Notes: generated from the sequence alone by a model not told the origin. DNA of 48,761 nucleotides from Arcobacter sp. (GCA_020723085.1 DYJN01000026.1:1-48761), one strand, 5' to 3'. Positions 9,300 through 20,655 are shown, numbered from the stretch's first letter. Program-made: numbers and translations.

Positions 9300-10304
9300 A
9301 TGGAGATTCTTCTGACGGCGGTGATGATCACGGGCTTCGTGGCGGCGATGATGCTGCTCATCGAGTACCTGCACGTTCTGACGAAGGGACGGCTGCAAGG
9401 CATGCTGGACGGCCGCCGTCCGGCCGGCTATCTGGTGGCGGCCGCGCTGGGCGCGATTCCCGGCTGCCTGGGCGCATTCACGGCGGTCAGCCTCTATTCC
9501 CACGGGCTGCTCAGCATCGGCGCGCTGGTGACGGCGATGGCGGCGGCGAGCGGAGACGAGGCTTTCGTGATGCTGGCCCTGATTCCGCGGACGGCTCTCG
9601 CGATGATCGGACTGATGGCGGCCATCGGGCTCGCCGCCGGAGTGCTGACGGATTTGCTGGCGGGCCGGAAAGCGTCGCGCCTGTTGCGATGCGAGGCGCT
9701 GGTGATGCACCCGGAGGAGACGCTGCGGCTGTGGTCCCCCTCGGGCATTGCGGCGCAATGGAAGAACTGCTCGGCGGTGCGGGGCATTCTGACGGCGGCG
9801 GTAGCCGGCTTCGGGGCGGCGGTGGCCTCTGGGCGGATCGCGCCGGATGAGCCGGGCTGGATCCGGCTCAGCCTGCTTGCCGTCACCGCTCTGGCCTTGT
9901 GGGTGGCGGTGACGGCGCCGGATCATTTCCTCGAGGAGCACCTCTGGAGCCACGTCTTGCGCAAGCATGTCCCGCGGGTCTTCCTCTGGACGCTCGGCGC
10001 TCTGGCCGCGGCCGGGCCTCTGTCGCGGCTGCTGGCCGTCCACGGCGGCGGCGATCCCTGGGGCCTGCTGCTGCTGGCGACGCTGACCGGCCTGATTCCG
10101 GAGTCCGGGCCTCATCTGGTTTTCGTTACGCTGTATGCGCACGGCGCCATTCCGTTCGCTGTGCTGCTGGCCAACTCGATTGTGCAGGACGGCCACGGGA
10201 TGCTGCCGCTGCTGGCGCATTCCCGGCGCGCGTTTGTGCTGGTGAAGGGGATCAACTGGCTGGTGGGCATGGCCGCGGGCGCGGCCGCCCTGTGGCTTGC
10301 CTGA
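9300..10304 (+). CDS. Putative 10-TM heavy-metal/manganese exporter (ArsP_2-like)
   Basis: This 334-residue hydrophobic protein matches the putative 10TM heavy-metal exporter family, also annotated as putative manganese transporter. It has about ten membrane helices and two related halves: GAIPGCLGAFTAVSLYSHG near 51-69 and GLIPESGPHLVFVTLYAHG near the C-terminal third. This is an internal duplication. Cys56 sits in the first repeat. The start at 9300 is supported by GGCAGGAGG upstream, while the frame itself stays open to 9042. It is likely cotranscribed with the MBL gene and followed 88 bp later by the PadR-type gene. The exported ion is not known. Confidence 0.8.
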   Translation: MEILLTAVMITGFVAAMMLLIEYLHVLTKGRLQGMLDGRRPAGYLVAAALGAIPGCLGAFTAVSLYSHGLLSIGALVTAMAAASGDEAFVMLALIPRTALAMIGLMAAIGLAAGVLTDLLAGRKASRLLRCEALVMHPEETLRLWSPSGIAAQWKNCSAVRGILTAAVAGFGAAVASGRIAPDEPGWIRLSLLAVTALALWVAVTAPDHFLEEHLWSHVLRKHVPRVFLWTLGALAAAGPLSRLLAVHGGGDPWGLLLLATLTGLIPESGPHLVFVTLYAHGAIPFAVLLANSIVQDGHGMLPLLAHSRRAFVLVKGINWLVGMAAGAAALWLA

Positions 10305-10392
10305 AGCGGGTTGCGGGCGGCGGCAGCGGCGCCTCGCCGTGCGGATGCGGGGCGGCGCCGGCGCGGATGGAAAGGGAGAACAGGAGTACGCA

Positions 10393-10827
10393 ATGCCAAG
10401 ACGGATGTGCCGGAGACATGGGGGTAGAAGGCTATGCACCTGCGCCATGGGCAACCTGTCGCGTTTCATCGAGCCTGTGGTCCTGCTTCTGCTCAGGAAG
10501 AAGGGAACTTCCTACGGATACGACCTCGCGCAGGAACTGCCCGCGTACGCGTTGACGGATGCCGAGGTGGAGCGGGGCGCCCTTTACCGCACCCTGCGGC
10601 AGCTCGAGTCGGACGGCTCTGTCGCGTCGGATTGGGAGATCGAGGAGAGCGGCCCCGCACGCCGCGTCTACCGGCTGACGCCCGAAGGCGAGGCCCATCT
10701 GGCTGAGTGGGCTCAGGTGCTCGAGCAACTCTCAGCCGCCATGACCCGGTTCGTGCACGAGGCCCGCTCCACTATGGACACTGGCGCGGGCGGCCCGGGG
10801 CATGGCGTGGACCGCCGCTTTCTGTGA
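10393..10827 (+). CDS. PadR-family transcriptional regulator with Cys-rich N-terminus
   Basis: The 144-residue protein contains a PadR winged-helix domain: VVLLLLRKKGTSYGYDLAQEL, then GALYRTLRQLESDG and RRVYRLTPEGEAHL. PadR proteins are usually small repressors that sense ligands or metals. Unusually, the N-terminus MPRRMCRRHGGRRLCTCAMG carries Cys6, His9, Cys15 and Cys17, which could bind a metal or sense redox. The ATG at 10393 is preceded by ACAGGAG. The frame extends upstream to 10297, but that part has no similarity to the family. It probably regulates the neighbouring exporter/NifX cassette. Confidence 0.85.
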   Translation: MPRRMCRRHGGRRLCTCAMGNLSRFIEPVVLLLLRKKGTSYGYDLAQELPAYALTDAEVERGALYRTLRQLESDGSVASDWEIEESGPARRVYRLTPEGEAHLAEWAQVLEQLSAAMTRFVHEARSTMDTGAGGPGHGVDRRFL

Positions 10828-11169
10828 CCGGCCGCGGCGTGTACCGGACCTGTCCGGCGCACAGCCGCCCTGCCCGCTCCCCTTCCGGCTGAACAGGCTC
10901 TCGCGCGCGCCGCTTCCGCTGCCCATCCGTCGCCTCGGCCCGCAGGAACGTCGATCACCCCAGTTGCGGCGAATCAGGAATTCAGCAGCGCCGCAATACC
11001 GGGTCCCAGCCGCCGGCTCGACGATGGCCATCCACTGCCCCGGACGGCGTCCCTGCGGCGCGCAAGAGCGGCCGCGCACGCCAAGCCCACGGACCCGGGG
11101 CGGGCATTCCACTCAGGACGCGAATGAATCAGCGCCCCGCTCCGGCAGGTTCGCCTGGAGGGAACCGGA
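10828..11169. other. 342-bp convergent intergenic region, no gene seen
   Basis: This gap lies between the convergent padR-like gene and the end of the ATP synthase operon. Open frames across it have no recognisable protein features. The only structure noted is a short perfect inverted repeat CCGGAC-CT-GTCCGG at 10844-10857, which could help terminate transcription. No tRNA-like or other RNA was seen. Confidence 0.5.
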
Positions 11170-11577
11170 CTACCGATGCTGCGCCGCTTCCAGCCGGACG
11201 CGGGCGCGTTCGGCGGCGTTGAGGGCGCGGGCGACGTCGATGCCGGGCGCCGGGTTGAGAATCCGCTCTTCGGCGCGCCTCAGCGCCGCCTGCGCGCGCT
11301 CGACGTCGATCTCGTCGGCGCTCTCGGCGCGGTTGGCGAGCACACGGATGCGGTCCGGCCCGACTTCGACGTAGCCGCCGATCACCGACATCCACTTTTT
11401 CTGCCCGTTTTCCAGTTCGTAGACGAGCACGCCGGTTCCGAGCTCGGCCAGCAGAGGAGCGTGTTCGGGCAGGATGCCGAGATAACCGTTGGCCGCCGGC
11501 ACCTGCGCCTCCCGCACGTTCTCCTTGAGAAGCATGCGCTCCGGCGTCGCCACTTCCAGCCGCAGCAGTCCCGCCAT
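11170..11577 (-). CDS. atpC: F-type ATP synthase subunit epsilon
   Basis: The 135-residue epsilon subunit links the F1 rotor to the Fo ring and can inhibit ATP hydrolysis. The N-terminal beta-sandwich is clear (LRLEVATPERMLL, GYLGILPEHAPLLAEL, GGYVEVGPDRIRVLAN) and is followed by the two-helix C-terminal domain. It is the last gene of the operon, 3 bp after atpD, and ends in the convergent region. Confidence 0.95.
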   Translation of the reverse strand: MAGLLRLEVATPERMLLKENVREAQVPAANGYLGILPEHAPLLAELGTGVLVYELENGQKKWMSVIGGYVEVGPDRIRVLANRAESADEIDVERAQAALRRAEERILNPAPGIDVARALNAAERARVRLEAAQHR

Positions 11578-11580
11578 GGC

Positions 11581-13050
<1,470 letters not shown>

Positions 13051-13908
13051 TCATTCCAGGGCGCTGGCGCCGCTGACCACCTCGATAATTTCGCGCGTAA
13101 TGCTGGCCTGGCGGACGCGGTTCATGAAGAGCGTCAGCTTGTGGATCACTTCGCCCGCGTTGGTCGTGGCTGCGTCCATAGCCGTCATGCGGGCCGCCTG
13201 CTCGGCGGCGGCCGATTCCAAAAACGCCTCGAGCACCAGAAGGACAATGTACTCGGGCAGCAGTTTTTCGAGCATGTGCATCGGCGGCTGCTCGAAAATG
13301 TACTCGCGCGCAGCGCCGGCGGCGGGCATCTCCACCGGCAGGATCTTCCGCACCGTGACGCGCTGCGAGAGGACGCTCTTGAACTCGTTGTAGAGCAGGT
13401 ACACGGAGTCGGCCTCGCCCGACGTAAAGCGCTCGATCAGCTTCCGGCCAAGCTGCTCGGCCTCTCTCTGCCCGGCGCTCTGGCTGATGCCGGTGGTCTC
13501 GCCGCTGATGCGCACCGGCCGCTTGACGAAGAAGTCGCGCCCTTTGCGGCCCACCAGTTCGAGCATCGCCTCCCGGCCGGAGCGCTCTTCGAGGAACTGC
13601 TGCGCCGCCTTGATCAGGTTGGAATTGAAAGCGCCGGCCAGCCCGCGGTCGGCGGTGATCAGCACGAGCTGGACGCGCTTCTCCGGACGCACGGCCAGCA
13701 ACGGCAGCTTCTCGACGAACTCGGGGCCGGCGGCGGCGACGACGTCGCCGAGCAACTCCCGGGTCATGCGGGAGTAAGGCCGGGCGTTGACGACGCGGTC
13801 CTGCGCGCGCCGCAGGCGGGCCGAGGCGACCATCTTCATGGCGCGGGTGATCTGCTGGGTGCTCTTGACCGAGCGGATGCGGCGCCGGATATCGATCAGG
13901 CTGGGCAT
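13051..13908 (-). CDS. atpG: F-type ATP synthase subunit gamma
   Basis: The 285-residue gamma subunit forms the central rotor stalk. The conserved N-terminal helix (SLIDIRRRIRSVKSTQQITRAMKMV) and C-terminal helix (RMTAMDAATTNAGEVI, then RQASITREIIEVVSGA) are present. Both pack inside the alpha3beta3 ring. It sits between atpA (14 bp) and atpD (12 bp) in the usual order. Confidence 0.97.
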   Translation of the reverse strand: MPSLIDIRRRIRSVKSTQQITRAMKMVASARLRRAQDRVVNARPYSRMTRELLGDVVAAAGPEFVEKLPLLAVRPEKRVQLVLITADRGLAGAFNSNLIKAAQQFLEERSGREAMLELVGRKGRDFFVKRPVRISGETTGISQSAGQREAEQLGRKLIERFTSGEADSVYLLYNEFKSVLSQRVTVRKILPVEMPAAGAAREYIFEQPPMHMLEKLLPEYIVLLVLEAFLESAAAEQAARMTAMDAATTNAGEVIHKLTLFMNRVRQASITREIIEVVSGASALE

Positions 13909-13922
13909 GGGGCCTCCGCGCG

Positions 13923-15449
<1,527 letters not shown>

Positions 15450-15479
15450 AACTGAAGTTCCTGTTCAACCTGCCTCGTG

Positions 15480-16034
15480 TCAACCGCCACTCACCAGACG
15501 CCGCCGCATCGCTTCCAGATGCCCCCGCACTGAACCGTCATACAGCGTCGAGCCGATGCGGACCATCACACCGCCGACCAGCACCGGATCCACCGAGTAT
15601 CCGCACCGGACTTCCGCTCCAGTCAGCCGCCGGAGCACATCTTCCAGCGCAGCGCGCTGAGCGCCGGTGACCGGCAAGGCGCTGCGCACTTCAGCGCGGA
15701 CGATGCCCTCGGCCTCGTCCAGCAGCGTCTGGTAGCTGGCGCAGATCTCATCGAGCAGCGCCAGGCGCCGCTTTTTCGTCACCACGTTGAGAAAATTCCG
15801 CACCGGGCGGCCGGCGCCGGCGGCTTCGCACAGACGCGCGATCACGCGCATCTTCACTTCATGATCGACCACCGGCGACAGGAGCACGGTGCGCAGATCG
15901 CGGCTTTCGTGGAGCAACGCGGCAAACTGCGCGATCTGATCGAGCGCCGCCTCAGCCGCCGCCCCTCCTCCCTCAGCCTGAGCCACCTCAAGCAGCGCCT
16001 TCGCGTATTGGTTCGCCAGGGCGAGTTCCGCCAT
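15480..16034 (-). CDS. atpH: F-type ATP synthase subunit delta
   Basis: The 184-residue delta subunit connects F1 to the peripheral stalk (OSCP homologue). The N-terminal NQYAKALLEVA, the RNFLNVVTKKRRLALLDEI segment and the C-terminal GGVMVRIGSTLYDGSVRGHLEAM signature are all present. It lies 9 bp after atpF and upstream of atpA, as in typical F-type operons. Confidence 0.96.
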   Translation of the reverse strand: MAELALANQYAKALLEVAQAEGGGAAAEAALDQIAQFAALLHESRDLRTVLLSPVVDHEVKMRVIARLCEAAGAGRPVRNFLNVVTKKRRLALLDEICASYQTLLDEAEGIVRAEVRSALPVTGAQRAALEDVLRRLTGAEVRCGYSVDPVLVGGVMVRIGSTLYDGSVRGHLEAMRRRLVSGG

Positions 16035-16043
16035 AGGGGCCTC

Positions 16044-16619
16044 CTAGTTCTTTCCGCCCGCGGCGCCGTTCAGCGAGCGCACGAACGCGTCCACCAAGCG
16101 GTCCTGCGCGTCGCGGCCCACTTCTTCGGCCAGCCGCTTCTCCGCCATCGCGACGGCTAGATCGACCGCCATCGCCCGCAGATCCTTCCGGGCATGCTCC
16201 ACGGCTGAAGCGATCTCGAATTGCGCCTGCTGCTCCACTTTCTCCAGAAGGAGCTTCGTTTCCGCCTCCATTTCGCGGGCTTCCACCGCCATCTCCTCGG
16301 CCGCCTCTTTCTTCAGAGCTTCGATCTCCCGCTCGAGACCGGCGACTTTCTCTTCCACCGCTTTCGTATGGCGCTCGGCCTCGGCCGCCTTCTTCTGCGC
16401 CTGCTTGAGCTGTTTCAGGATGGAGGACTGCTGCCCGCGCAAGGCGGGCAAGCCGAACTTCGCCACGAGAAAGCCGAGTCCCGCGGCCAGGATGGCGAAG
16501 TTGAACCACTTATACCCGATGTAAGGATCGCCGCCGTGCGCCCCGCCGTGGCCGGCCGCCTCGGGCGAAGCCAGGGCCAAGGATGCCGCCATCGCCGCGA
16601 GCAGCAACAGGCGGGTCAT
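16044..16619 (-). CDS. atpF: F-type ATP synthase subunit b with signal-peptide-like N-terminus
   Basis: The 191-residue b subunit is a peripheral stalk component with one membrane helix (YKWFNFAILAAGLGFLVAKFG) and a long charged coiled coil. The N-terminus MTRLLLLAAMAASLALASPEAAG looks like a cleavable signal peptide ahead of the real anchor, a feature I recall from some deltaproteobacterial and acidobacterial AtpF proteins. The ATG at 16619 overlaps the b' stop codon by 4 nt (ATGA), which supports this start over the longer open frame to 16796. Confidence 0.93.
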   Translation of the reverse strand: MTRLLLLAAMAASLALASPEAAGHGGAHGGDPYIGYKWFNFAILAAGLGFLVAKFGLPALRGQQSSILKQLKQAQKKAAEAERHTKAVEEKVAGLEREIEALKKEAAEEMAVEAREMEAETKLLLEKVEQQAQFEIASAVEHARKDLRAMAVDLAVAMAEKRLAEEVGRDAQDRLVDAFVRSLNGAAGGKN

Positions 16620-17065
16620 GACGCCCTCCCGGACAGCACGGATTCCGCCATGGTTTCGGCGAGCCGGGCTGCCTCCTGCTGCAGGGACTGCCGGGTACGG
16701 TCCGCCTCGGCCTGGATTTCGGCTCTGGCCGATTCCACGCGCTGCCGCGCCCTCTGCCGCGCTTCGGCGAGCAACGCCGCCTGCCCGGTGGCCCACCGCC
16801 TGCGTTCCGCCTCCTGCTGGCCGAAGATCTCCGCCTGCGCCTGGCGGAGGCTGTCCTCGTATTCGCGGATCCGCGCGCGCGCCCGCTCCATCGCCGCCTG
16901 GCAGGACTGAAGCACGCCCTCAGTGCGCTGCCGCCGCTCCTCCAGCACGCGGTCGAGCGGCTGGAACAGCACCTTTTTCAGAAACCAGTGGAGAAGGATG
17001 ACGAGAAAGAATGTGGGCAAGGCTCGGACGATGATGCCTTGCAGGGCATGAAATATCTGTTCCAT
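16616..17065 (-). CDS. F-type ATP synthase subunit b' (second b-type stalk subunit)
   Basis: This 149-residue protein has an N-terminal membrane helix (PTFFLVILLHWFLKKVLF), the PLDRVLEERRQR segment typical of b/b' subunits and a long Arg/Gln/Ala coiled coil. It is the first gene of the operon and overlaps atpF by 4 nt. Together b and b' would form a heterodimeric peripheral stalk. Genes for subunits a and c, which normally precede b, are not next to it. Confidence 0.9.
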   Translation of the reverse strand: MEQIFHALQGIIVRALPTFFLVILLHWFLKKVLFQPLDRVLEERRQRTEGVLQSCQAAMERARARIREYEDSLRQAQAEIFGQQEAERRRWATGQAALLAEARQRARQRVESARAEIQAEADRTRQSLQQEAARLAETMAESVLSGRAS

Positions 17066-17156
17066 CGCGGCGCGTATCGAGAGAAGCGGCTAGGTCCGGA
17101 AGCGGAACCGAAGACCTGAAAGGGCGGCGAACGGCGCGCCGGCCCGACAAGAAAAG

Positions 17157-17184
17157 GCTATCACGGTCTGATTCAGGGGGTCAA
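17157..17184 (-). promoter_or_regulatory. Candidate sigma-70 promoter of the ATP synthase operon
   Basis: On the minus strand TTGACC (17184-17179) is followed after 16 bp by GATAGC (17162-17157). The -35 box matches the consensus at 5 of 6 positions and the -10 at 3 of 6. Transcription would begin about 85 nt before the b' start codon. No competing element is evident in the 195-bp gap. Confidence 0.35.
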
Positions 17185-17205
17185 CGCGGCCCGGAACAGC
17201 CTGAA

Positions 17206-17233
17206 GGCCGGAAGCGTGCGCACGCTTCCGGCC
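17206..17233. terminator. 28-bp perfect palindrome
   Basis: The 14-nt arm at 17206-17219 is exactly mirrored at 17220-17233, with no loop. It lies 28 bp past the stop of the oxidoreductase gene and upstream of the candidate atp promoter. It probably acts as a hairpin terminator separating the two units, although no U-tract follows. A protein-binding palindrome is the alternative. Confidence 0.55.
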
Positions 17234-17260
17234 CTGGCCATGCCTGCCCTTTGGGGGAAC

Positions 17261-18589
17261 TCAGGCGCGCACCGGCCTGTCGGTCACCTTGAAGTTCTTC
17301 TCGTCGAAGTAGAGCACCTTGCCCTGCCGGTAGCTCATCACCGCCATGGTGATGACGACCTGCGCGCGGGCGGCGGTTTCCACGTCGAGGGTCGGCTTCT
17401 GGCGCGAGCGCATGCAGTCGAGGAAGTTGCCGATATGCGCCATCATCGTGTCCTTGTTCTCGACCTCGATCTTGACGGGCTCCTCGCCGAACTTCGCCTT
17501 GTAGTCGGCGTTGATGACGCGCTTTTCGGGCTTCACGGTGATGAAGGGCGCGAAGCCCTCGAAGCGGCCGTGCTCCACCATCACGAGCGTGCCTTCGTGG
17601 CCGCGCACGGTGCCGGGGATGTGTTCGGAGTTCGCCATCGAGCTCGACAGGACCACGGAGAAGCCCTTCGGGTACTCGGCGATCATGTGGAAGGTGTCGG
17701 GCACTTCGCGCTCGTCCTTGAACACGTAGATGCCGCCGGAGGCAGCCACGCGCTGCGGGTACTGCGGCTCGCCCCAGCAGATGTTGAACGGCGCCATCAC
17801 GTGGAAGAACAGATCCGTGGCGATGCCGCCCGAGTAGTCCCAATACTTGCGGAAGCGGAAAAAGCGGTCGGCGTCGTAGGGCCGCTTCGGCGCCTTGCCG
17901 AGCCACATTTTCCAGTCGAGGTAGTCGTCGCCCTTGCCCTCGGGGCCGGCGGCGGGGTCGATCTTCCAGTTCCACTCGCCTTCGACGGAATTGCGGTGAT
18001 AGGAGCCCTGGCTCATGATCATCTTGCCGATCATGCCGTCGGCGATGGCCTTGCGCGCCTTCCACCACTGGTCGCCGGAGGTGGTCTGCGAGCCGACCTG
18101 CACGACGCGGCCGGTCTCGCGGACGGTGTTGATGAGCGCCTTCACCTCTTCGATGGTGTGGCACATGGGCTTTTCGAGGTAGACGTCCTTGCCCTTGTCC
18201 ATGGCTGCGAGCGCGATCTGGGCGTGCCAGTGGTCGGGCGTGGCGACGATGACGGCGTCGACCTCCTTGTCCTCGAGGATCTCGCGGTAGTCGAGCGTGC
18301 CTTTACACTGGAAGCGCTCTTTGGCGAGCGTGACGCGCTTCTGGTAAACGTCGCAGGCGCCGACGATCTGGCAGGCATTGGGCTTCACCTGCTCGGCGTA
18401 GCGCCGGAAGCGCTCGGCGACGTAGAAGCCGCGGCCGCCCGTGCCGATGACGGCCACGTTGATGCGGTCGTTGGCGCCGATGACGCGCGCGGGATTCAGC
18501 TTGCCGGCGGTCTTCGCCATCGCCGTGGAGGCGAGCGTAGCGGCAGCGCCGGCCACGAAGGCGCGGCGGTGGGTCTGAGTCGGATTCAT
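17261..18589 (-). CDS. Gfo/Idh/MocA-family oxidoreductase with Tat signal
   Basis: The 442-residue protein begins with a twin-arginine signal ([19 protein letters not shown]) and then an NAD(P)-binding Rossmann domain ([12 protein letters not shown]). The family EKP motif is in [13 protein letters not shown]. The C-terminal GFO_IDH_MocA fold includes [12 protein letters not shown]. Such enzymes oxidise or reduce sugars and inositols. Periplasmic or exported versions are numerous in Bryobacterales-type genomes. The substrate is unknown. ATG at 18589 is preferred because AAGGTGG lies upstream. An in-frame GTG at 18601 is possible. Confidence 0.9.
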   Translation of the reverse strand: MNPTQTHRRAFVAGAAATLASTAMAKTAGKLNPARVIGANDRINVAVIGTGGRGFYVAERFRRYAEQVKPNACQIVGACDVYQKRVTLAKERFQCKGTLDYREILEDKEVDAVIVATPDHWHAQIALAAMDKGKDVYLEKPMCHTIEEVKALINTVRETGRVVQVGSQTTSGDQWWKARKAIADGMIGKMIMSQGSYHRNSVEGEWNWKIDPAAGPEGKGDDYLDWKMWLGKAPKRPYDADRFFRFRKYWDYSGGIATDLFFHVMAPFNICWGEPQYPQRVAASGGIYVFKDEREVPDTFHMIAEYPKGFSVVLSSSMANSEHIPGTVRGHEGTLVMVEHGRFEGFAPFITVKPEKRVINADYKAKFGEEPVKIEVENKDTMMAHIGNFLDCMRSRQKPTLDVETAARAQVVITMAVMSYRQGKVLYFDEKNFKVTDRPVRA

Positions 18590-18692
18590 CAAAGATGCCA
18601 CCTTGTTCAGGGATGTTCAGCTTCATTCTATCCGCAACGGGTCCGGCGCCGCTGCGGCTGTGATATGCTTGCCCGGGAGCAAGGAGGCGCCC

Positions 18693-19142
18693 ATGGAGGA
18701 GTTCGCCGTTTCCTGGTGGCTCTGGATCGTGCTGGGGATCGTTCTTCTGGTGGGCGAAGTCCTCACGCCGGGCGGATTCTACATTTTCTTCTTCGGCGCC
18801 AGTGCGATCTGCGTGGGGCTGCTGAAATTGCTCGGGTTCACGCAGGGACTGATCACCGAGGGGCTGCTGTTCGCCGGGCTGGCGGTCTGCGGCGTGGCTT
18901 TTCTGCGCAAGCCGCTGCTCGAGAAGTTCCAGCCGAAGACCGGGTCGCAGCCGGACGAGGACCGGCTGGTGGGGGAGATGGCAGTGGCTTCGCAGGAGAT
19001 CCCTCCGGGCGGCATCGGCAAGGTGGAACTGCGCGGATCGGTGTGGAACGCGATGAATGAAGGCGAAGTTCCGGTTGCGCCGTCGGAGCGGTGCCTCGTC
19101 GTGGGCGTGGAGGGACTCACGCTGCATGTGCGGCGCAGGTGA
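18693..19142 (+). CDS. NfeD-family membrane protein
   Basis: The 149-residue protein has hydrophobic helices (SWWLWIVLGIVLLVGEVLTPGGFYIFFFG) followed by an OB-like C-terminal domain (LVGEMAVASQEIPPGGIGKVELRG). This is the short NfeD form lacking the ClpP-like protease. The family pairs with SPFH proteins in membrane microdomains. The ATG at 18693 has AAGGAGG upstream. The next gene is an SPFH protein 39 bp later, the standard NfeD-SPFH operon. Confidence 0.9.
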   Translation: MEEFAVSWWLWIVLGIVLLVGEVLTPGGFYIFFFGASAICVGLLKLLGFTQGLITEGLLFAGLAVCGVAFLRKPLLEKFQPKTGSQPDEDRLVGEMAVASQEIPPGGIGKVELRGSVWNAMNEGEVPVAPSERCLVVGVEGLTLHVRRR

Positions 19143-19181
19143 GCGGTTTCTTTCGAGCAGGCAAGAGGAGGAATCCCCAAC

Positions 19182-20174
19182 ATGGAAATCGGCGCGCTGA
19201 TCGTCGTCTTTTTTCTGATTTTTCTGGCTCTGGTGGTGATCGCCAAGACCGCCGTCGTCGTGCCGCAGCAGTCGGCTTACATCGTCGAGCGGCTGGGCAA
19301 GTATTCGGGCACCCTGTATGCGGGCTTCCACATTCTGGTGCCGTTCATCGACGTCATCCGCTACAGACACTCGCTGAAGGAACAGGCGATCGACATCCCC
19401 GAGCAGACCTGCATCACGCGCGACAACGTGCGCGTGAACATCGACGGCGTGCTGTATCTGAAGGTGCTGAACCCGGAGCGCGCGTCTTATGGCATCTCCG
19501 ACTACATCTTCGCCATCGCGCAGCTCGCCCAGACGACCCTGCGCAGCGAGATCGGCAGGATCGACCTCGACCGCACTTTCGAGGAGCGCACGAACATCAA
19601 CGCCGCTGTGGTCAGCGAACTCGACAAGGCCAGCGAACCGTGGGGCGTCAAGGTGTTGCGGTACGAGATCAAGACGATCAGCCCGCCCGCCGACATCCTG
19701 GGCGCGATGGAGAAGCAGATGCGCGCCGAGCGGGAGAAGCGCGCGACGATTCTCGGCTCGGAAGCCGCGCGCGAAGCAGCCATCAATACCGCGGAAGGCG
19801 AGAAGCAGAAGGTGATCAAGGCCAGCGAGGCGCGCCGGCAGCAGCAGATCAACGAAGCCGAGGGCCAGGCGCAGGCGATCCTCGCCATCGCCCAGGCCAC
19901 ATCGGAGGGCATCCGCCGCGTGGCTCAGGCCATCAACGAGCCCGGCGGCTTTGAAGCCGTGCAGCTTCGCGTGGCGGAGCAGTACGTTGCCGAGTTCGGC
20001 CGGATCGCCAAGGCGTCGTCGACCGTCGTCGTGCCGTCGAACCTGAGCGACGTGGCGTCGATTCTGAGCGTGGCGATGAACGTGATCCGGAAGACCTCTG
20101 GCGAGCCGGCTCCCCCGCCGCCGATGCCGCCGCGCCGCCCGCAGCCTCCTCCGGCTCCTCCGGCGCAATTCTGA
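19182..20174 (+). CDS. SPFH/Band 7 (stomatin-like, QmcA-type) membrane protein
   Basis: The 330-residue protein has an N-terminal membrane anchor (ALIVVFFLIFLALVVIAK), an SPFH domain starting at VVPQQSAYIVERLGKYSG and a coiled coil rich in Glu, Ala and Arg (EKRATILGSEAAREAAINTAEGEKQK). It ends in a Pro-rich tail. Such proteins assemble into large ring or cage complexes at the inner membrane and are linked to protease control and membrane organisation. The partner NfeD is encoded directly upstream, and an RBS (AGAGGAGG) precedes the ATG. Confidence 0.93.
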   Translation: MEIGALIVVFFLIFLALVVIAKTAVVVPQQSAYIVERLGKYSGTLYAGFHILVPFIDVIRYRHSLKEQAIDIPEQTCITRDNVRVNIDGVLYLKVLNPERASYGISDYIFAIAQLAQTTLRSEIGRIDLDRTFEERTNINAAVVSELDKASEPWGVKVLRYEIKTISPPADILGAMEKQMRAEREKRATILGSEAAREAAINTAEGEKQKVIKASEARRQQQINEAEGQAQAILAIAQATSEGIRRVAQAINEPGGFEAVQLRVAEQYVAEFGRIAKASSTVVVPSNLSDVASILSVAMNVIRKTSGEPAPPPPMPPRRPQPPPAPPAQF

Positions 20175-20277
20175 TCCGCGGCACGGGCGGCGGGGACGGG
20201 CTTGCCCGCAGCGCCCTTCCGGCCTGCGCGCGTGCCGCCGGCGGAAACGGCGCGGATGTCGGCTAGAATGGAAGTCC

Positions 20278-20655
20278 GTGCCTCGGGAATCGTTCCGGTT
20301 TTCACATCGCCAGTCGGTGGGCCTGGTGTTCCTCTGCACGCTGTTCGGCGTGGCGGCGCAGTACTTTATCAAGTCAAGCGGCATGCAGATGGCGCAGATC
20401 ACGCCGGCCGCGCTGCTGGCGAACTGGCAGCTTTGGGCGGGCCTGAGCCTGTATGGAATCAGCACGGGGCTGCTGATTCTCGCACTGCGCGATGGCGAGC
20501 TTTCGCTGCTCTATCCTGTGATCTCGCTCACCTATGTCTGGGTGACGATCCTCTCCGTGCTTGTCTTTCATGAGGATGTCACGGCGTTCAAGACAGCGGG
20601 CGTGGCCACGATCTGCTGCGGCGTGGCGCTGCTCGGCAAGGAGAAGAGCGGGTGA
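20278..20655 (+). CDS. Small 4-TM DMT/SMR-type membrane protein (half 1 of a pair)
   Basis: The 125-residue protein has about four membrane helices (SVGLVFLCTLFGVAAQYFIK, then LWAGLSLYGISTGLLILALR and others) and the DGELSLLYPVISLTYVWVTI segment common to EamA/ArnE-ArnF-like proteins. These are half-size members of the drug/metabolite superfamily that work as dimers. The GTG start at 20278 has GGAAG upstream, while a nearby ATG is out of frame. The stop overlaps the next start by 4 nt (GTGA). A lipid-linked sugar flippase is a plausible role from context. Confidence 0.8.
   Translation: MPRESFRFSHRQSVGLVFLCTLFGVAAQYFIKSSGMQMAQITPAALLANWQLWAGLSLYGISTGLLILALRDGELSLLYPVISLTYVWVTILSVLVFHEDVTAFKTAGVATICCGVALLGKEKSG

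Noticed and set aside
9455-9470. Possible selenocysteine position at Cys56 of the exporter
   Set aside because: The codon is TGC, and no in-frame TGA occurs.
10828-11169. Possible small genes in the convergent gap
   Set aside because: The frames lack RBS, motifs and codon bias typical of the neighbours.
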